This document shows positions 20,678 through 33,367 of a stretch of DNA of 64,000 nucleotides, one piece after another. Position 1 is the stretch's first letter. Every line of letters starts with the position of its first letter. The stretch is taken from contig NZ_JAKGRW010000015.1 in assembly GCF_021555175.1 (NCBI RefSeq), positions 62,001 to 126,000 on the forward strand, in the 5' to 3' direction. The position numbers were made by a program, and so were the translations under genes. This DNA comes from Nocardioides alcanivorans. Its GTDB lineage: Bacteria; Actinomycetota; Actinomycetes; Propionibacteriales; Nocardioidaceae. The notes under the pieces are model-generated. The model worked only from the letters and a program-made list of their open reading frames with translations, made no database searches and was not told where the DNA came from.

Positions 20678-21501
20678 GTGATCGATGTCCTGAAGGCAGT
20701 GGTCCTGGGTGTCATCCAGGGACTGACCGAGTTCCTGCCCATCTCAAGCAGCGCCCATCTGCGGATCTTCCCTGAGCTCTTCGGCTGGGGGACCCCGGTG
20801 CTGCCTTCACCGCCGTGGTGCAGATCGGCACCGAGCTCGCCGTGCTCATCTACTTCCGCAAGGACATCTGGAACATCTCCACGGCATGGCTGAGGTCGCT
20901 CTTCCGCCCGGAGTATCGCGGTGACGCCGACGCCCGGATGGGGTGGTACGTCATCATCGGGTCCCTCCCGATCGTGGTGCTGGGATTGCTCCTGAAGGAC
21001 GTCATCGAGCAGGACTTCCGCAATCTCTGGGTGATCGCCACCGCGCTCGTCGTACTCGGCGTGGTGCTGGGCGTCGCTGACCGGGTCGGGGGCACCAGCC
21101 GCACCATGAAGGACGTCGGTGTGCGGGAAGCAGTGCTGCTGGGCGTGGCGCAGGCCATGGCGCTCATCCCGGGGGTATCGCGCTCCGGAGCAACCATCTC
21201 CATGGGGCGCTTCCTGGGGTTCGACCGCGCGGCCGCGACCCGCTTCGCCTTCCTGCTCGCGATCCCGGCCGTCGTCGGCGCTGGCATCTTCGAGTTGAAG
21301 GAGATCCCGCACGGCCACAACGACTTCGGCTGGGGGCCCACCATCACGGCCACGGTCGTCTCGTTCGTGGTCGGGTATGCCGCGATCGCGTGGCTGCTCC
21401 ACTACGTCTCGACGAAGTCCTACACGCCGTTCGTCATCTATCGCGTACTGCTCGGCCTCGGCGTCTTCGCACTGCTCGGTGTCGGCGTACTCAATGCCTG
21501 A
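20678..21501 (+). CDS. uppP: Undecaprenyl-diphosphatase UppP/BacA (frame break)
   Basis: This integral membrane phosphatase recycles the undecaprenyl carrier for peptidoglycan synthesis. Both signature regions are present: [13 protein letters not shown] and PGVSRSGAT. The frame breaks at GGGGG 20787-20791, where one added G gives [16 protein letters not shown]. The repaired length of 274 residues is normal. The GTG at 20678 lies 8 bases after TAGGGT (20664-20669). The first gene of a block with mycobacterium-like order. Confidence 0.9.
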
Positions 21502-21538
21502 CCTCGAAGCGTGACCGGCAGGCTCCCCGTCGGTGGAG

Positions 21539-22519
21539 TCAGAGCCAGCCGGACTTCTTGAAGTAGACCAGGAGTGCGACGACGCTCGCCACCATGAGCC
21601 CGAGGGACATCGGGTAGCCGAGGCCCCAGTGCAACTCCGGCATCTTGGTGAAGTTCATGCCGTAGACACCCGCGATCAGCGTCGGTACGGCGACCAGAGC
21701 GACTCCCGCCGAGATCTTGCGCATGTCGTCGTTCTGCTGCGCCGCGCTGCGGGTCTGCTGCGCCGCGAAGGCCGACGACAGAAGCCCGTCGAGCTCGTCG
21801 ACGGACTCGGCGACGCGGACCAGGTGGTCGGCCACGTCGCGGAAGAACGGAGCAGCGTCGGGAGCCATCCCCGGCACGCTCCCCGTTGCAGCGCGCTGCA
21901 TCGGATCCCGCAGCGGCATGACTGCTCGGCGTACCTCGGCGATCTCGCGCTTGAGCAGGTAGATCCGGGTGGAGCTGTCGGTACGGGTCGGTGAGAACAC
22001 CCCTGCCTCCACCTCGTCGACGTCGTCCTGGAGGGAGGCCACCACGCGCTGGTAGTCGTCGACCGCATGGTCACAGATCGCGTGGGTGACAGCGGTGGGA
22101 CCGTGCTCGAGCAGCTCCGGGTGCTGCTCGAGGCGGGAGCGGATCTGACCGAGCGAGCCACCCAGTCCGTGCCTGACCGTGATCACGAAGTCACGACCGA
22201 GGAAGATGTTGACCTCGCCGGTCTCGACCGCGTCCGACTCGTCGAGGTACCAGAGCGTCTTGAGGACGAGGAAGAGTGAGTCGCCGTAGCGCTCGAGCTT
22301 GGGTCGCTGGTGGGCCTTGAGGGCGTCCTCGACCGCGAGGCGGTGGAGGTCGAAGGCCCCGGCCACCTGGCTGAGCTCATCGGCCGTCGGGTCGTGCAGC
22401 CCGACCCACAGGAAGCTACCGGGCGCAGCGCCCCGCTGGCGCAGGCTTGCCAGGTCCTCAGGGCCCGAGGCGGGAGAGACTCGCTGTCCCTCGTGGTAGA
22501 GCGCGCTGTCCACGATCAC
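21539..22519 (-). CDS. corA: CorA-family magnesium/cobalt transporter
   Basis: 326 residues with a large cytoplasmic N-terminal domain, a long helix, and two C-terminal membrane segments. The diagnostic YGMNF motif ends the first membrane segment, and a basic tail (YFKKSGWL) follows the second. Length is normal. It is divergent from the phosphatase, sharing a palindromic promoter, and convergent with uppP, with 37 bases between the stops. Confidence 0.9.
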   Translation of the reverse strand: MIVDSALYHEGQRVSPASGPEDLASLRQRGAAPGSFLWVGLHDPTADELSQVAGAFDLHRLAVEDALKAHQRPKLERYGDSLFLVLKTLWYLDESDAVETGEVNIFLGRDFVITVRHGLGGSLGQIRSRLEQHPELLEHGPTAVTHAICDHAVDDYQRVVASLQDDVDEVEAGVFSPTRTDSSTRIYLLKREIAEVRRAVMPLRDPMQRAATGSVPGMAPDAAPFFRDVADHLVRVAESVDELDGLLSSAFAAQQTRSAAQQNDDMRKISAGVALVAVPTLIAGVYGMNFTKMPELHWGLGYPMSLGLMVASVVALLVYFKKSGWL

Positions 22520-22525
22520 GAGGGG

Positions 22526-22542
22526 AGCCTACGACGTAGGCT
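22526..22542. promoter_or_regulatory. Mirror-image divergent leaderless promoters (corA / phosphatase)
   Basis: TAGGCT occurs on both strands (22531 to 22526 leftward, 22537 to 22542 rightward) inside a palindrome with 11-base arms, GGGGAGCCTAC and GTAGGCTCCCC, around GAC. The corA GTG is 6 bases from its box and the phosphatase ATG 7 bases from its own. Confidence 0.7.
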
Positions 22543-22549
22543 CCCCGTC

Positions 22550-23254
22550 ATGGCGACGTTGATCCTCGTGCGACACGGCCGGAGCACGGCCAACTCCGGT
22601 CGCATCCTTGCCGGACGTGGTCCGGGAATCCATCTCGACGATCACGGCCGCGAGCAGGCGATACAGGTGGCCGAGAGGCTGGCTGGAGTTCCGCTGGCTC
22701 GGGTCGTCAGCAGTCCGCTGGAGCGGACCCGGGAGACAGCGGAGCCGTTGCTCGCCTCGCTGGGGGCCGAACTCGTGCTGGAGCCGGGGATCGTCGAGTG
22801 TGACTACGGCGAGTGGACCGGCCAGTCGTTCGAGGTGCTGCTCAAGGAGCCGTTGTGGAAGACCGTGCAGCGGCAGCCCTCGTCCGTACGGTTTCCCGAC
22901 GGGGAGTCGATGCTCGAGATGAGCAGTCGCGGGGTGGCGGCCGTGCGTCGCCACGACCGCGAGGTACAGGAGACCCACGGCCCCGGTGCAGTCTGGGTCG
23001 CCTTCAGCCACGGCGACGTCATCAAGAGCGTCCTGGCTGATGCGTTCGGCATGCATCTCGACCTCTTCCAGCGCATCAATGTCGATCCCGGGTCGGCGAG
23101 CGTGGTCCGCTACGGGGAGCACCGCCCCAGCGTGCTGGCGGTCAACACCCACGCCGGATCCCTGGCCTGGACCGTGCCGCCCGCCGAGCACCAGCGCGAG
23201 GCTCCGGCGGGCGACGCGGTCGTCGGCGGTGGCAGCGGGCCCACGTCTGGTTAG
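22550..23254 (+). CDS. Histidine phosphatase family protein (MSMEG_4193-like)
   Basis: 234 residues. The phosphoglycerate-mutase-like fold has the RHG catalytic motif in LILVRHGRSTAN, a second Arg in SSPLERTRETAE, and the late FSHGDVIKS histidine. This gene is conserved next to DUF3090, SCO1664-like and mshC genes in many actinobacteria. That is a genomic association only; the substrate is not established. The Gly/Pro-rich last 30 residues are variable. Its TAG stop forms part of the next gene's -10 box. Confidence 0.87.
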   Translation: MATLILVRHGRSTANSGRILAGRGPGIHLDDHGREQAIQVAERLAGVPLARVVSSPLERTRETAEPLLASLGAELVLEPGIVECDYGEWTGQSFEVLLKEPLWKTVQRQPSSVRFPDGESMLEMSSRGVAAVRRHDREVQETHGPGAVWVAFSHGDVIKSVLADAFGMHLDLFQRINVDPGSASVVRYGEHRPSVLAVNTHAGSLAWTVPPAEHQREAPAGDAVVGGGSGPTSG

Positions 23255-23257
23255 GGT
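23252..23257 (+). promoter_or_regulatory. Leaderless -10 box overlapping a stop codon
   Basis: TAGGGT lies 6 bases before the DUF3090 ATG at 23264. Its first three bases are the TAG stop of the upstream phosphatase gene. Confidence 0.6.
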
Positions 23258-23263
23258 GGCGTC

Positions 23264-23818
23264 ATGGCCCCGATCGTGCACTCCTTCGACCCACCGGACC
23301 GCTTCGTCGCGGGCACCGTGGGCGAGCCCGGCCAACGAGAGTTCTTCCTGCAGGCCCGCGAGGGCCGCCGCGTCGCCAGCGTCTCCGTCGAGAAGCAGCA
23401 GGTTGCTGTCCTGGCCTCGCGGATCGACGACCTCCTCGACGACCTGATGGGGAGCGTGGAGACCGATGCCGTCATCCCGGCGATGGCGCCCCGCGACCTG
23501 GTCGACAACGATCCGCTGGAGTTGCCGATCACCGCGGAGTTCCGCGGTGGCACGATGACGCTCTCGTGGGACGCGGGAGACGAGCGGGTCGTGATCGAGG
23601 TCTTTCCGATCGATGAGTCCGACGAGCCACTGGACGACGCAGACCCGAGTGAGATCTTCTTGGTGAGGATGACAGCGGCCATGGCGCGCGTCTTCGTGCA
23701 GCGGGCCGAGAGCGTGGTGAGCTCGGGCCGTCCCCAGTGCCCGTTCTGCGGGGGCCCCGTCGATCCCCAGGGACACCTGTGCGTGCGTGCCAACGGTTTC
23801 CGGCGCAGGTCCCTGTGA
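23264..23818 (+). CDS. DUF3090 family protein
   Basis: 184 residues matching the actinobacterial DUF3090 family: VHSFDPPDRFVAGTVGEPGQR at the start and a C-terminal CPFCGGPVDPQGHLC that should bind zinc. The function is unknown. It overlaps the SCO1664-like gene by four bases (GTGA), so the two are likely co-translated. Confidence 0.9.
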   Translation: MAPIVHSFDPPDRFVAGTVGEPGQREFFLQAREGRRVASVSVEKQQVAVLASRIDDLLDDLMGSVETDAVIPAMAPRDLVDNDPLELPITAEFRGGTMTLSWDAGDERVVIEVFPIDESDEPLDDADPSEIFLVRMTAAMARVFVQRAESVVSSGRPQCPFCGGPVDPQGHLCVRANGFRRRSL

Positions 23819-24585
23819 GCCTGCCGACCGAGTCCGACCTGATCGCCGACGGACCGCTCGAGCTCCGAGGGCGGGTGATGCCGGCCTCCAACGCGACGTT
23901 CCTCGCCACCATCGGCGAGACCCAGGTGGTCTACAAGCCGATTCGCGGGGAGCGTCCGCTGTGGGACTTCCCCGACGGGACCCTCGCCGATCGTGAGGTG
24001 GCCGCCCACCTCGTCTCCGAGGCGCTCGGGTGGTCGGTCGTGCCGCGCACGATCCTGCGTGAGGGCCCGCACGGTCCCGGGATGGTGCAGATCTGGCAGG
24101 AGCCGGACGAGGGACAGAGCGCCGTCGACGTGGTGCCCGAGGGAAACGTGCCTGACGGAATGCTGCACGTGCTCGATGCCTGGGATGACAGGGACCGACC
24201 CGTCTCGCTGGCGCACGAGGACTCCGCAGCCCTGCGGCGGATGGCGATCTTCGACGTACTCGTGAACAACGGCGACCGGAAGGGTGGCCACGTGCTCGCG
24301 ATGACCGACGGTCACCGCTACGGGGTCGACCACGGGGTGTCGTTCCATGTGGAGAACAAGCTGCGGACGGTGCTGTGGGGGTGGGCCGGTGAGCCGCTGG
24401 CTGCCGAGGAGTCGGCAGGCGTCGCAGCTGTCGTGGCCGACGTACGACTGCACGACGCGCTGCACGAGCACCTGAGCGTCGCGGAGGTCGCGGCCTTCGT
24501 CACACGCGGTGAGAAGTTGCTGCGCGAGGCCGCGTTCCCACGCCCGAGCGCGGACTGGCCGGCGATCCCGTGGCCGGCATTCTGA
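23815..24585 (+). CDS. SCO1664 family protein (kinase-like fold)
   Basis: 256 residues. Members resemble the PI3/PI4-kinase-like fold: VVYKPIRGERPLWDFPDGTLA supplies the lysine region, and VLVNNGDRKGGH then VDHGVSFH resemble catalytic and metal-binding segments. No activity has been established to my knowledge. GTG start at 23815 inside the DUF3090 stop. Confidence 0.85.
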   Translation: MSLPTESDLIADGPLELRGRVMPASNATFLATIGETQVVYKPIRGERPLWDFPDGTLADREVAAHLVSEALGWSVVPRTILREGPHGPGMVQIWQEPDEGQSAVDVVPEGNVPDGMLHVLDAWDDRDRPVSLAHEDSAALRRMAIFDVLVNNGDRKGGHVLAMTDGHRYGVDHGVSFHVENKLRTVLWGWAGEPLAAEESAGVAAVVADVRLHDALHEHLSVAEVAAFVTRGEKLLREAAFPRPSADWPAIPWPAF

Positions 24586-24607
24586 ACCCCTTGGCTAGTC
24601 TTCGGTC

Positions 24608-25833
24608 ATGCGCGCTTGGTCACTCCCGGAGGTCCCGTCCCTGCCCGTCCGCGGTCCGCAGGTCAGGATCCACGACACCGCCACGGGCGAGAAGCGGGAG
24701 ACCCAGCCCGACGGGGCCGCCCGCCTCTACGTCTGTGGCATCACCCCCTACGACGCCACCCACATGGGGCACGCCGCCACCTACGTGGCGTTCGACCTCC
24801 TGAACCGAGCCTGGCGCAGCGCCGGCCACGACGTGGTCTACGTGCAGAACGTCACCGACGTGGACGACCCGCTGCTCGAGCGGGCCGACAAGGTCGGCAC
24901 CGACTGGGTCGCCCTCGCTGAGCGCGAGACGCAGCTCTTCCGCGAGGACATGGAGGCCCTGCGGGTCCTGCCGCCGCATGCCTACATCGGTGCCGTCGAG
25001 TCGATTCCGCTCGTCATCGAGCTGATCCAGCGGCTCCAGGAGGCCGGGCAGGTCTACCAGGTCGAGAGCGACCTCTACTTCCGGGTCCGCTCCGACAAGG
25101 CCTTCGGCAACGTCTCCGGGCTCGATGAGGCGACCATGCGCGCCGTCTTCGGCGAACGCGGCGGCGACCCGGACCGTCCGGGCAAGGAGGACCCCTGGAC
25201 TGCGTCCTGTGGCGCGGTGAGCGCGAGGGCGAGCCGAGTTGGCCGAGCCCCTTCGGCCCGGGGCGTCCGGGCTGGCACGTGGAGTGCGCCGCCATCGCCC
25301 AGGAGCACCTCGGCCTCGGCTTCGACGTCCAGGGCGGCGGCAGCGACCTGGTCTTCCCGCACCACGAGATGTCTGCTGGTGAGGTCCAGGTCGCCTGGCC
25401 CGGTTCCGAGTTCGCCCAGGCCTATGCCCACGCCGGAATGGTCGCCTACGACGGCGAGAAGATGTCGAAGTCGCTCGGCAACCTCGTCTTCGTCTCGGCC
25501 CTGCGACTCAGTGAGGTCGACCCCATGGGGATCCGACTCGCACTGCTGCGCCACCACTACCGCGACGACTGGGAATGGCTCGACCAGGAGCTGTGGGCGG
25601 CCGTCGACCAGGCGGACCGCTGGCGCCTCGCCCTCTCCGGAGCCGGCGGCGCCGCGGCCGGAGCAGTCGTCACGGAGGTCCTCGAGGCCCTCGCCGACGA
25701 CCTCGACGCCCCTCGCGCCGTCGCTGCCGTGGACGCCTGGGTCGAGACGACCCTTGCCGGTGACACGTCGGACCCCTCCGCTCCTGCCGACGTACGCCGC
25801 CTCCTCGACGCGGCCTTGGGCCTCGCCCTCTGA
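24608..25833 (+). CDS. mshC: Cysteine:GlcN-Ins ligase MshC (frame break)
   Basis: MshC joins cysteine to glucosaminyl-inositol in mycothiol synthesis and derives from cysteinyl-tRNA synthetase. C43 in YVCGITPYD is a zinc ligand; THMGHA is the HIGH-like motif and EKMSKSLGN the KMSKS loop. WHVECAAI and FPHHEMS provide further ligands. The frame breaks at CCCC 25192-25195; one added C restores [12 protein letters not shown]. Repaired length is 408 residues, close to known MshC. The ATG at 24608 lies 6 bases after TAGTCT. Confidence 0.92.
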
Positions 25834-25847
25834 CGTAGCTCCAAGCG

Positions 25848-25909
25848 GATCGTCCCTAACAGATTTGTAGAAATCCGGCCCGGAAACTACAAATCTGTTA
25901 GGGACGATC
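25848..25909. repeat. 62-base near-perfect palindrome between convergent genes
   Basis: Two perfect 23-base arms (25848-25870 and 25887-25909) flank a 16-base centre that itself contains TCCGG-C-CCGGA. The arms include TAACAGATTTGTAG and are clearly richer in A+T than the surroundings. It could terminate both mshC and PAC2 transcripts, but there is no U-tract directly after the stem and the arms are unusually long, so a mobile palindromic repeat is also possible. Confidence 0.75.
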
Positions 25910-25933
25910 TGCTGTTCGTGCGTTTGTGAAGGG

Positions 25934-26781
25934 TCAGGAGTCGCCGTTGCGGCGCTTGAGGTAGCGCTGGAACTCGCGGGCGATGGCCTCGCCGGACGCC
26001 TCGGGGAGGTCACTGGTGTCGCGGGCCTCCTCGAGGGCGCGGACGTAGGCACCGATCTCCTCCTCCTCGTCGGCGAGCTCGTCGACACCGCGCTCCCAGG
26101 CTCGAGCGTCCTCGGGCAGCTGGCCCAGGGGGATGGAGACGTCGAGCAGCTCCTCCAAGGGGCCGACCAGGGCGAGCGTCGCCTTGGGGCAGGGCGGCGA
26201 GGCCACGTAGTGGGGAACGGTGGCCCACAACGAGGCGACGGGCACGTCGAGGACGGTGCACTGATGGGTGAGGACCCCCACGATGCCCGTGGGGCCCTCG
26301 TAGGACGACTCCTCGACGGCAATGCGGTCCTGCAGGTCGGGCTCGCTGGCCACGCCGGTCACCGGGAGCGGTCGGGTGTGGGGCGAGTCGGCCAGCATCG
26401 CACCGAGGGTCACGAACATCTCCGCGCCCAGCTCGGAGGTCACGGCGATCAGCTCGGTGCAGAACTGGCGCCAGCGCATGTTGGGCTCGAGGCCGCGTAT
26501 CAGGATGACGTCGCGGTCCATGCCCGGGGAGAGGCCACCGCGATCCGGGTCTCCGGCCAGGTGATCTCGGCGCGGCCCTCGGCGTTGGTGGCCACGACAG
26601 GGCGGTTGACCTGGAAGTCGTAGTAGTCGTCGGGATCCACGGTGCCGATGAAGCGAGCGTTCCAGACCTCGATGAGGTGGTCGACCAGGCCACTGGCGGC
26701 GTCGGCCGCATCGTTCCAGCCCTCGAAGGAGGCGATGACCACAGGCGACGTCAGGTCCGGCACATCCTCGATCTCAATCAC
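25934..26781 (-). CDS. PAC2 family protein, proteasome assembly chaperone-like (frame break)
   Basis: 282 residues after repair. The PAC2 fold shows IASFEGWNDAADAAS at the start, then VILIRGLEPNMRW, TLGAMLADSPHTRP and VGVLTHQC. Eukaryotic PAC2 assists 20S assembly; the actinobacterial role is unproven. The frame breaks at GGGG 26526-26529 (C run on the coding strand) between ETRIAVASP and GMDRDVILIRG. The GTG at 26781 lies 7 bases after a TACTGT box (26789-26794), so the longer start at 26811 is not used here. Confidence 0.85.
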
Positions 26782-26898
26782 CTCTCCAACAGTAGACGCT
26801 GGGTGGAGCACGGCGTCGTCGATCGCCCGGTCGGATGAGATGCGTCACCCGTCGTGTCACGTAGCGGATGGACTGCTCCGCCACCATCGGCGGGAGCC

Positions 26899-26904
26899 TA
26901 GGAT
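26899..26904 (+). promoter_or_regulatory. -10 box of metH
   Basis: TAGGAT would start transcription near 26911, immediately before the riboswitch helix begins at 26914. Confidence 0.55.
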
Positions 26905-26913
26905 GTGTGCCAA

Positions 26914-26987
26914 CCGAGAGGCGTTGCAACGGACGACGGGTCCGCCACGCTCGGTGAAGCTACAAGGACGCCTTCCATGCAGGAAGG
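26914..26987 (+). promoter_or_regulatory. S-adenosylhomocysteine (SAH) riboswitch controlling metH
   Basis: The SAH aptamer layout is visible. P1 is CCGAG (26914-26918) with CTCGG (26950-26954), followed in the core by GCGTTGCAAC and GCCACGCTC, close to the family's GCUGCAAC and CCAGGCUC. P2 is CGGAC (26930-26934) with GTCCG (26940-26944). A pseudoknot pairs AGGCGT (26919-26924) with ACGCCT (26968-26973). The following CCTTCC (26971-26976) can instead pair with GGAAGG (26982-26987), the ribosome-binding site. Ligand binding would hold the pseudoknot, free the site and raise MetH, consuming homocysteine. The class is known; this mechanism is read from pairing alone. Confidence 0.82.
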
Positions 26988-26994
26988 TAGCGGT

Positions 26995-30720
<3,726 letters not shown>

Positions 30721-30750
30721 GTCGGGGGTGCGGGGTTGCTCAGGCGCCTT

Positions 30751-31593
30751 TCATCGGGTGATCCCGCACTGCTCCTGCCAGGCCCGGCTGAGCAGCTGCT
30801 GCTTCGCACGCGGCGGTACGACCGGTACGAGCACGTCATCGGCCGTGCCGTCGATCCGGATCCGCACGGCGAACTGGAATCCCCTCGAGGTCTCCCACAC
30901 GTGAGCATCACACCGGTTGGGGCGGAACCGAACGTCGAGAACCTGGGTGTCACCAGGGGCGAGAAGCAGGGGCAACCGGGCTGGATCGGCAACGAAGATC
31001 ACCGACCCGTCGAGCGCCGTCAGCCGGGCAGTGGTGTCGGCGGAGACGGGCCCGACGCGTAGGGACGCCAGTACGACGAGGTCCCGCCCGCCGCCGGTGC
31101 TGCGCCATCGCGACTCCCACGCGAGCGGAATCTTCTCGGCGACTCGGTGGGCCGCGCACTCCTGTCGATGGATCGCGGCGAGCGTGTCGGCGCCTACGGG
31201 TTGCTCGACGACCACCTGATGGCCAGCGACTCGGAACTCGACCGACACGTCACGGGGAGAAAGATCGTGCTCACACACCGGGTCGCCGAGTGGGACACGT
31301 AGGTCGAGCGTCCTGTGGGCGGGCACCGTGGCGTCGTACTCCTCGAGCCCGGTGCCGGTGAACGCACCCGAGACGACCTCGACGCCCTGCACCCGTACGA
31401 CGTGGTCGCCGGACTCGATCTTCACGACCAGCATCCGGTTGACCTGGTCGTGGGTGTATTGCATGAGGCTGACCGTGGCCTCCCCGAGGGGATCGGGCGG
31501 CGGCGCGTCGTGCCCGCGTCCGCCCGGCACACATGCGCTCGCTGCAGCGACAACGCCGAGCAGGATCCACGCGCGTGGGCGACGGGCGAGCAC
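30751..31593 (-). CDS. Putative lipoprotein of unknown function
   Basis: 280 residues beginning with RRPRAWILLGVVAAASAC, a signal peptide with a lipobox (AASAC), so the cysteine is probably lipidated. The rest is beta-rich with several cysteines (CEHDLS, RQECAAH, NRCDAH, EQCGITR) that may form disulfides. No family is recognised. The GTG at 31593 is supported by TACCTT (31600-31605) 6 bases upstream and by the signal peptide starting right there; longer starts are rejected. Confidence 0.7.
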   Translation of the reverse strand: MLARRPRAWILLGVVAAASACVPGGRGHDAPPPDPLGEATVSLMQYTHDQVNRMLVVKIESGDHVVRVQGVEVVSGAFTGTGLEEYDATVPAHRTLDLRVPLGDPVCEHDLSPRDVSVEFRVAGHQVVVEQPVGADTLAAIHRQECAAHRVAEKIPLAWESRWRSTGGGRDLVVLASLRVGPVSADTTARLTALDGSVIFVADPARLPLLLAPGDTQVLDVRFRPNRCDAHVWETSRGFQFAVRIRIDGTADDVLVPVVPPRAKQQLLSRAWQEQCGITR

Positions 31594-31730
31594 TCGACCA
31601 AGGTAGCTCTCCTGACCCTCCCCGTCGGCGTGGGAGAGGTCCCAGAACCCACGGGCGGTCGCGACGATGGCCATGGGGGCACACCTTCGATCTAGGGTGG
31701 GTCCCTGCACGAAGCGTCTGGGAGGGCATT

Positions 31731-32450
31731 CTGAACACCACGATTTCGTCTGATCCCTCCGGCGGGACCCGCGCCGGTGAAGGGCGATGGCCGGCGGCCG
31801 TCCTGTGGGACATGGACGGCACACTCGTCGACACCGAACCGTGCTGGATCGCGGCGGAGTACGAGATGGCGGCCCGGTGGGGTGGCACCTGGTCCCACGA
31901 GCATGCGCTCAACCTCGTCGGCAACGACCTGCTGGCCTCGGGGCGCTACATCCGCGAGCACATGGGCATCGACCGCACTCCCGAGCAGATCGTCGATGAA
32001 CTCCTCGACGGCGTGGTGGCCCGGGTCAGCCATGAGGTGCCCTGGCGCCCGGGCGCGCGGGAACTGCTCGCCACGCTGCATGAGCACGAGGTGCCCTGCG
32101 CCCTGGTGACCATGAGCTACCAGCGTTTCGTGGCGCCGATCCTGGCTGCGCTTCCGGACGGCACCTTCGACGTGGTGGTGACCGGGGACCGGGTCGCCAA
32201 CGGAAAACCGCATCCGGAGCCCTACCTGGTCGGCGCAGAGCTCCTGGGGGTGCGACCGGAGAGCACGGTCGCGATCGAGGACTCCGAGACCGGCGTGCGC
32301 AGCGCTACCGCCGCAGGGTGCGCGGTGCTCGTGGTGCCCTGCCACGTCGAGGTGCCAACAGGGCCCGGACGCAACTTCAGGGAGTCACTGGTGGGCCTGG
32401 GCGTCGAGGATCTCGGCGATCTCCTGCTGCAGGGCGGGGTCGGGAGGTAG
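31731..32450 (+). CDS. HAD-superfamily hydrolase, unusual start codon
   Basis: About 239 residues. HAD motifs are DMDGTLVDTEP (nucleophile), VTMSY (motif II), GKPHPEPYL (lysine) and AIEDSETGVRSA (acidic pair), with a helical cap as in beta-phosphoglucomutase-like phosphatases. No ATG, GTG or TTG lies in frame between the GGGAGGG at 31720-31726 and motif I. A CTG at 31731 (or ATT at 31728) at good spacing is the best start. TAGGGT at 31693-31698 fits a promoter. The last 66 bases overlap the RecB-like gene tail to tail. Confidence 0.75.
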   Translation: MNTTISSDPSGGTRAGEGRWPAAVLWDMDGTLVDTEPCWIAAEYEMAARWGGTWSHEHALNLVGNDLLASGRYIREHMGIDRTPEQIVDELLDGVVARVSHEVPWRPGARELLATLHEHEVPCALVTMSYQRFVAPILAALPDGTFDVVVTGDRVANGKPHPEPYLVGAELLGVRPESTVAIEDSETGVRSATAAGCAVLVVPCHVEVPTGPGRNFRESLVGLGVEDLGDLLLQGGVGR

Positions 32451-33275
32451 CGGTAGCAACTCGCCGCCGAACTCCGGGCAGTGCGCCTGATAGCTGCACC
32501 AGTCGCACAGCCGACTCCTGCGGGGCCGCCAGTCACCGGCGAGCTGCGCCTGGTTGATGGCCTTCCACACCGCCTCGATCTTGCGCTCGGTGGCGATGAG
32601 GTCGGCCTCGTCGGGGGAGTACCGCAGGATGTCGCCGCTGCCCAGGTAGATGAGCTGCAGGACCGCGGGGATGATGCCTCGGGTGCGCCACAGGACGAGG
32701 GCATAGAACTTCATCTGGAACAGCGCCTTCGCTTCGAACATCTCGCCGGGCGCCTTGCCGCTCTTGTAGTCGACGACTCGGACCATGCCGTTGGGAGCGA
32801 TGTCGAGCCGGTCGATGAAGCCACGCAGCAGGAGTTTGGAGTCGAGCAACGCCTCGACGTAGACCTCACGCTCGGCGGGTTCCAACCGGGTCGGGTCCTC
32901 CAACTCGAAGTAGCTCGCCAACGAGGTGTGGCAGGAGGCCAACCACGCCTCGCGCGCCTGCTCGTCGTCGCCGAAGAGTGCGTCGAGCTGCTCGTCCTGC
33001 TCACGCAGCCACTCGTAGCGCGGTCCGAGCATGTCACGTGCGCTCAACGGCGTACGGTCAGCCGCGGGCAGGTCGAAGAGGTCTTCGAGCACCTTGTGCA
33101 CCAAGGTGCCGCGCAAGGCATCTGCCGACGGCTCCTCGGCCAAGCGGTCAACGGTGCGGTAGCGGTAGAGCAACGGGCACGTCATGAAGTCGCCGGCACG
33201 GCTGGGGGAGAGCGCGCCCAACACAGTGACCCCGTCGACGGGGGTCGAGTGTCTTTCGGCCGGAGAAGTCGTCAT
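32385..33275 (-). CDS. RecB-like PD-(D/E)XK exonuclease family protein
   Basis: 296 residues. The Cas4/AddB-like nuclease core shows GTLVHKVLEDLF, the LLLRGFIDRLD acidic motif and VRVVDYKSGK (Asp and Lys of the active site). An early cysteine in FMTCPLLYRYR plus the C-terminal CDWCSYQAHC could hold an iron-sulfur cluster. The mycobacterial homologue sits in the same neighbourhood. The ATG at 33275 lies 8 bases after TAGGGT (33284-33289). Confidence 0.85.
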   Translation of the reverse strand: MTTSPAERHSTPVDGVTVLGALSPSRAGDFMTCPLLYRYRTVDRLAEEPSADALRGTLVHKVLEDLFDLPAADRTPLSARDMLGPRYEWLREQDEQLDALFGDDEQAREAWLASCHTSLASYFELEDPTRLEPAEREVYVEALLDSKLLLRGFIDRLDIAPNGMVRVVDYKSGKAPGEMFEAKALFQMKFYALVLWRTRGIIPAVLQLIYLGSGDILRYSPDEADLIATERKIEAVWKAINQAQLAGDWRPRRSRLCDWCSYQAHCPEFGGELLPLPPDPALQQEIAEILDAQAHQ

Positions 33276-33367
33276 CAGGCCACACCCTAGGCGCAGCCAC
33301 CGACACCGGTGACCGAGCGACGGCACCACGGGACCTGGCCGTACCGTCGGTCCGGTAGATTTCGGGT

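Noticed and set aside
20678..21501. uppP and the other broken genes as pseudogenes or programmed frameshifts
   Set aside because: Breaks are at varied positions, always a G/C run short by one, with no slippery-site and stem pattern, and hit essential genes of unrelated function.
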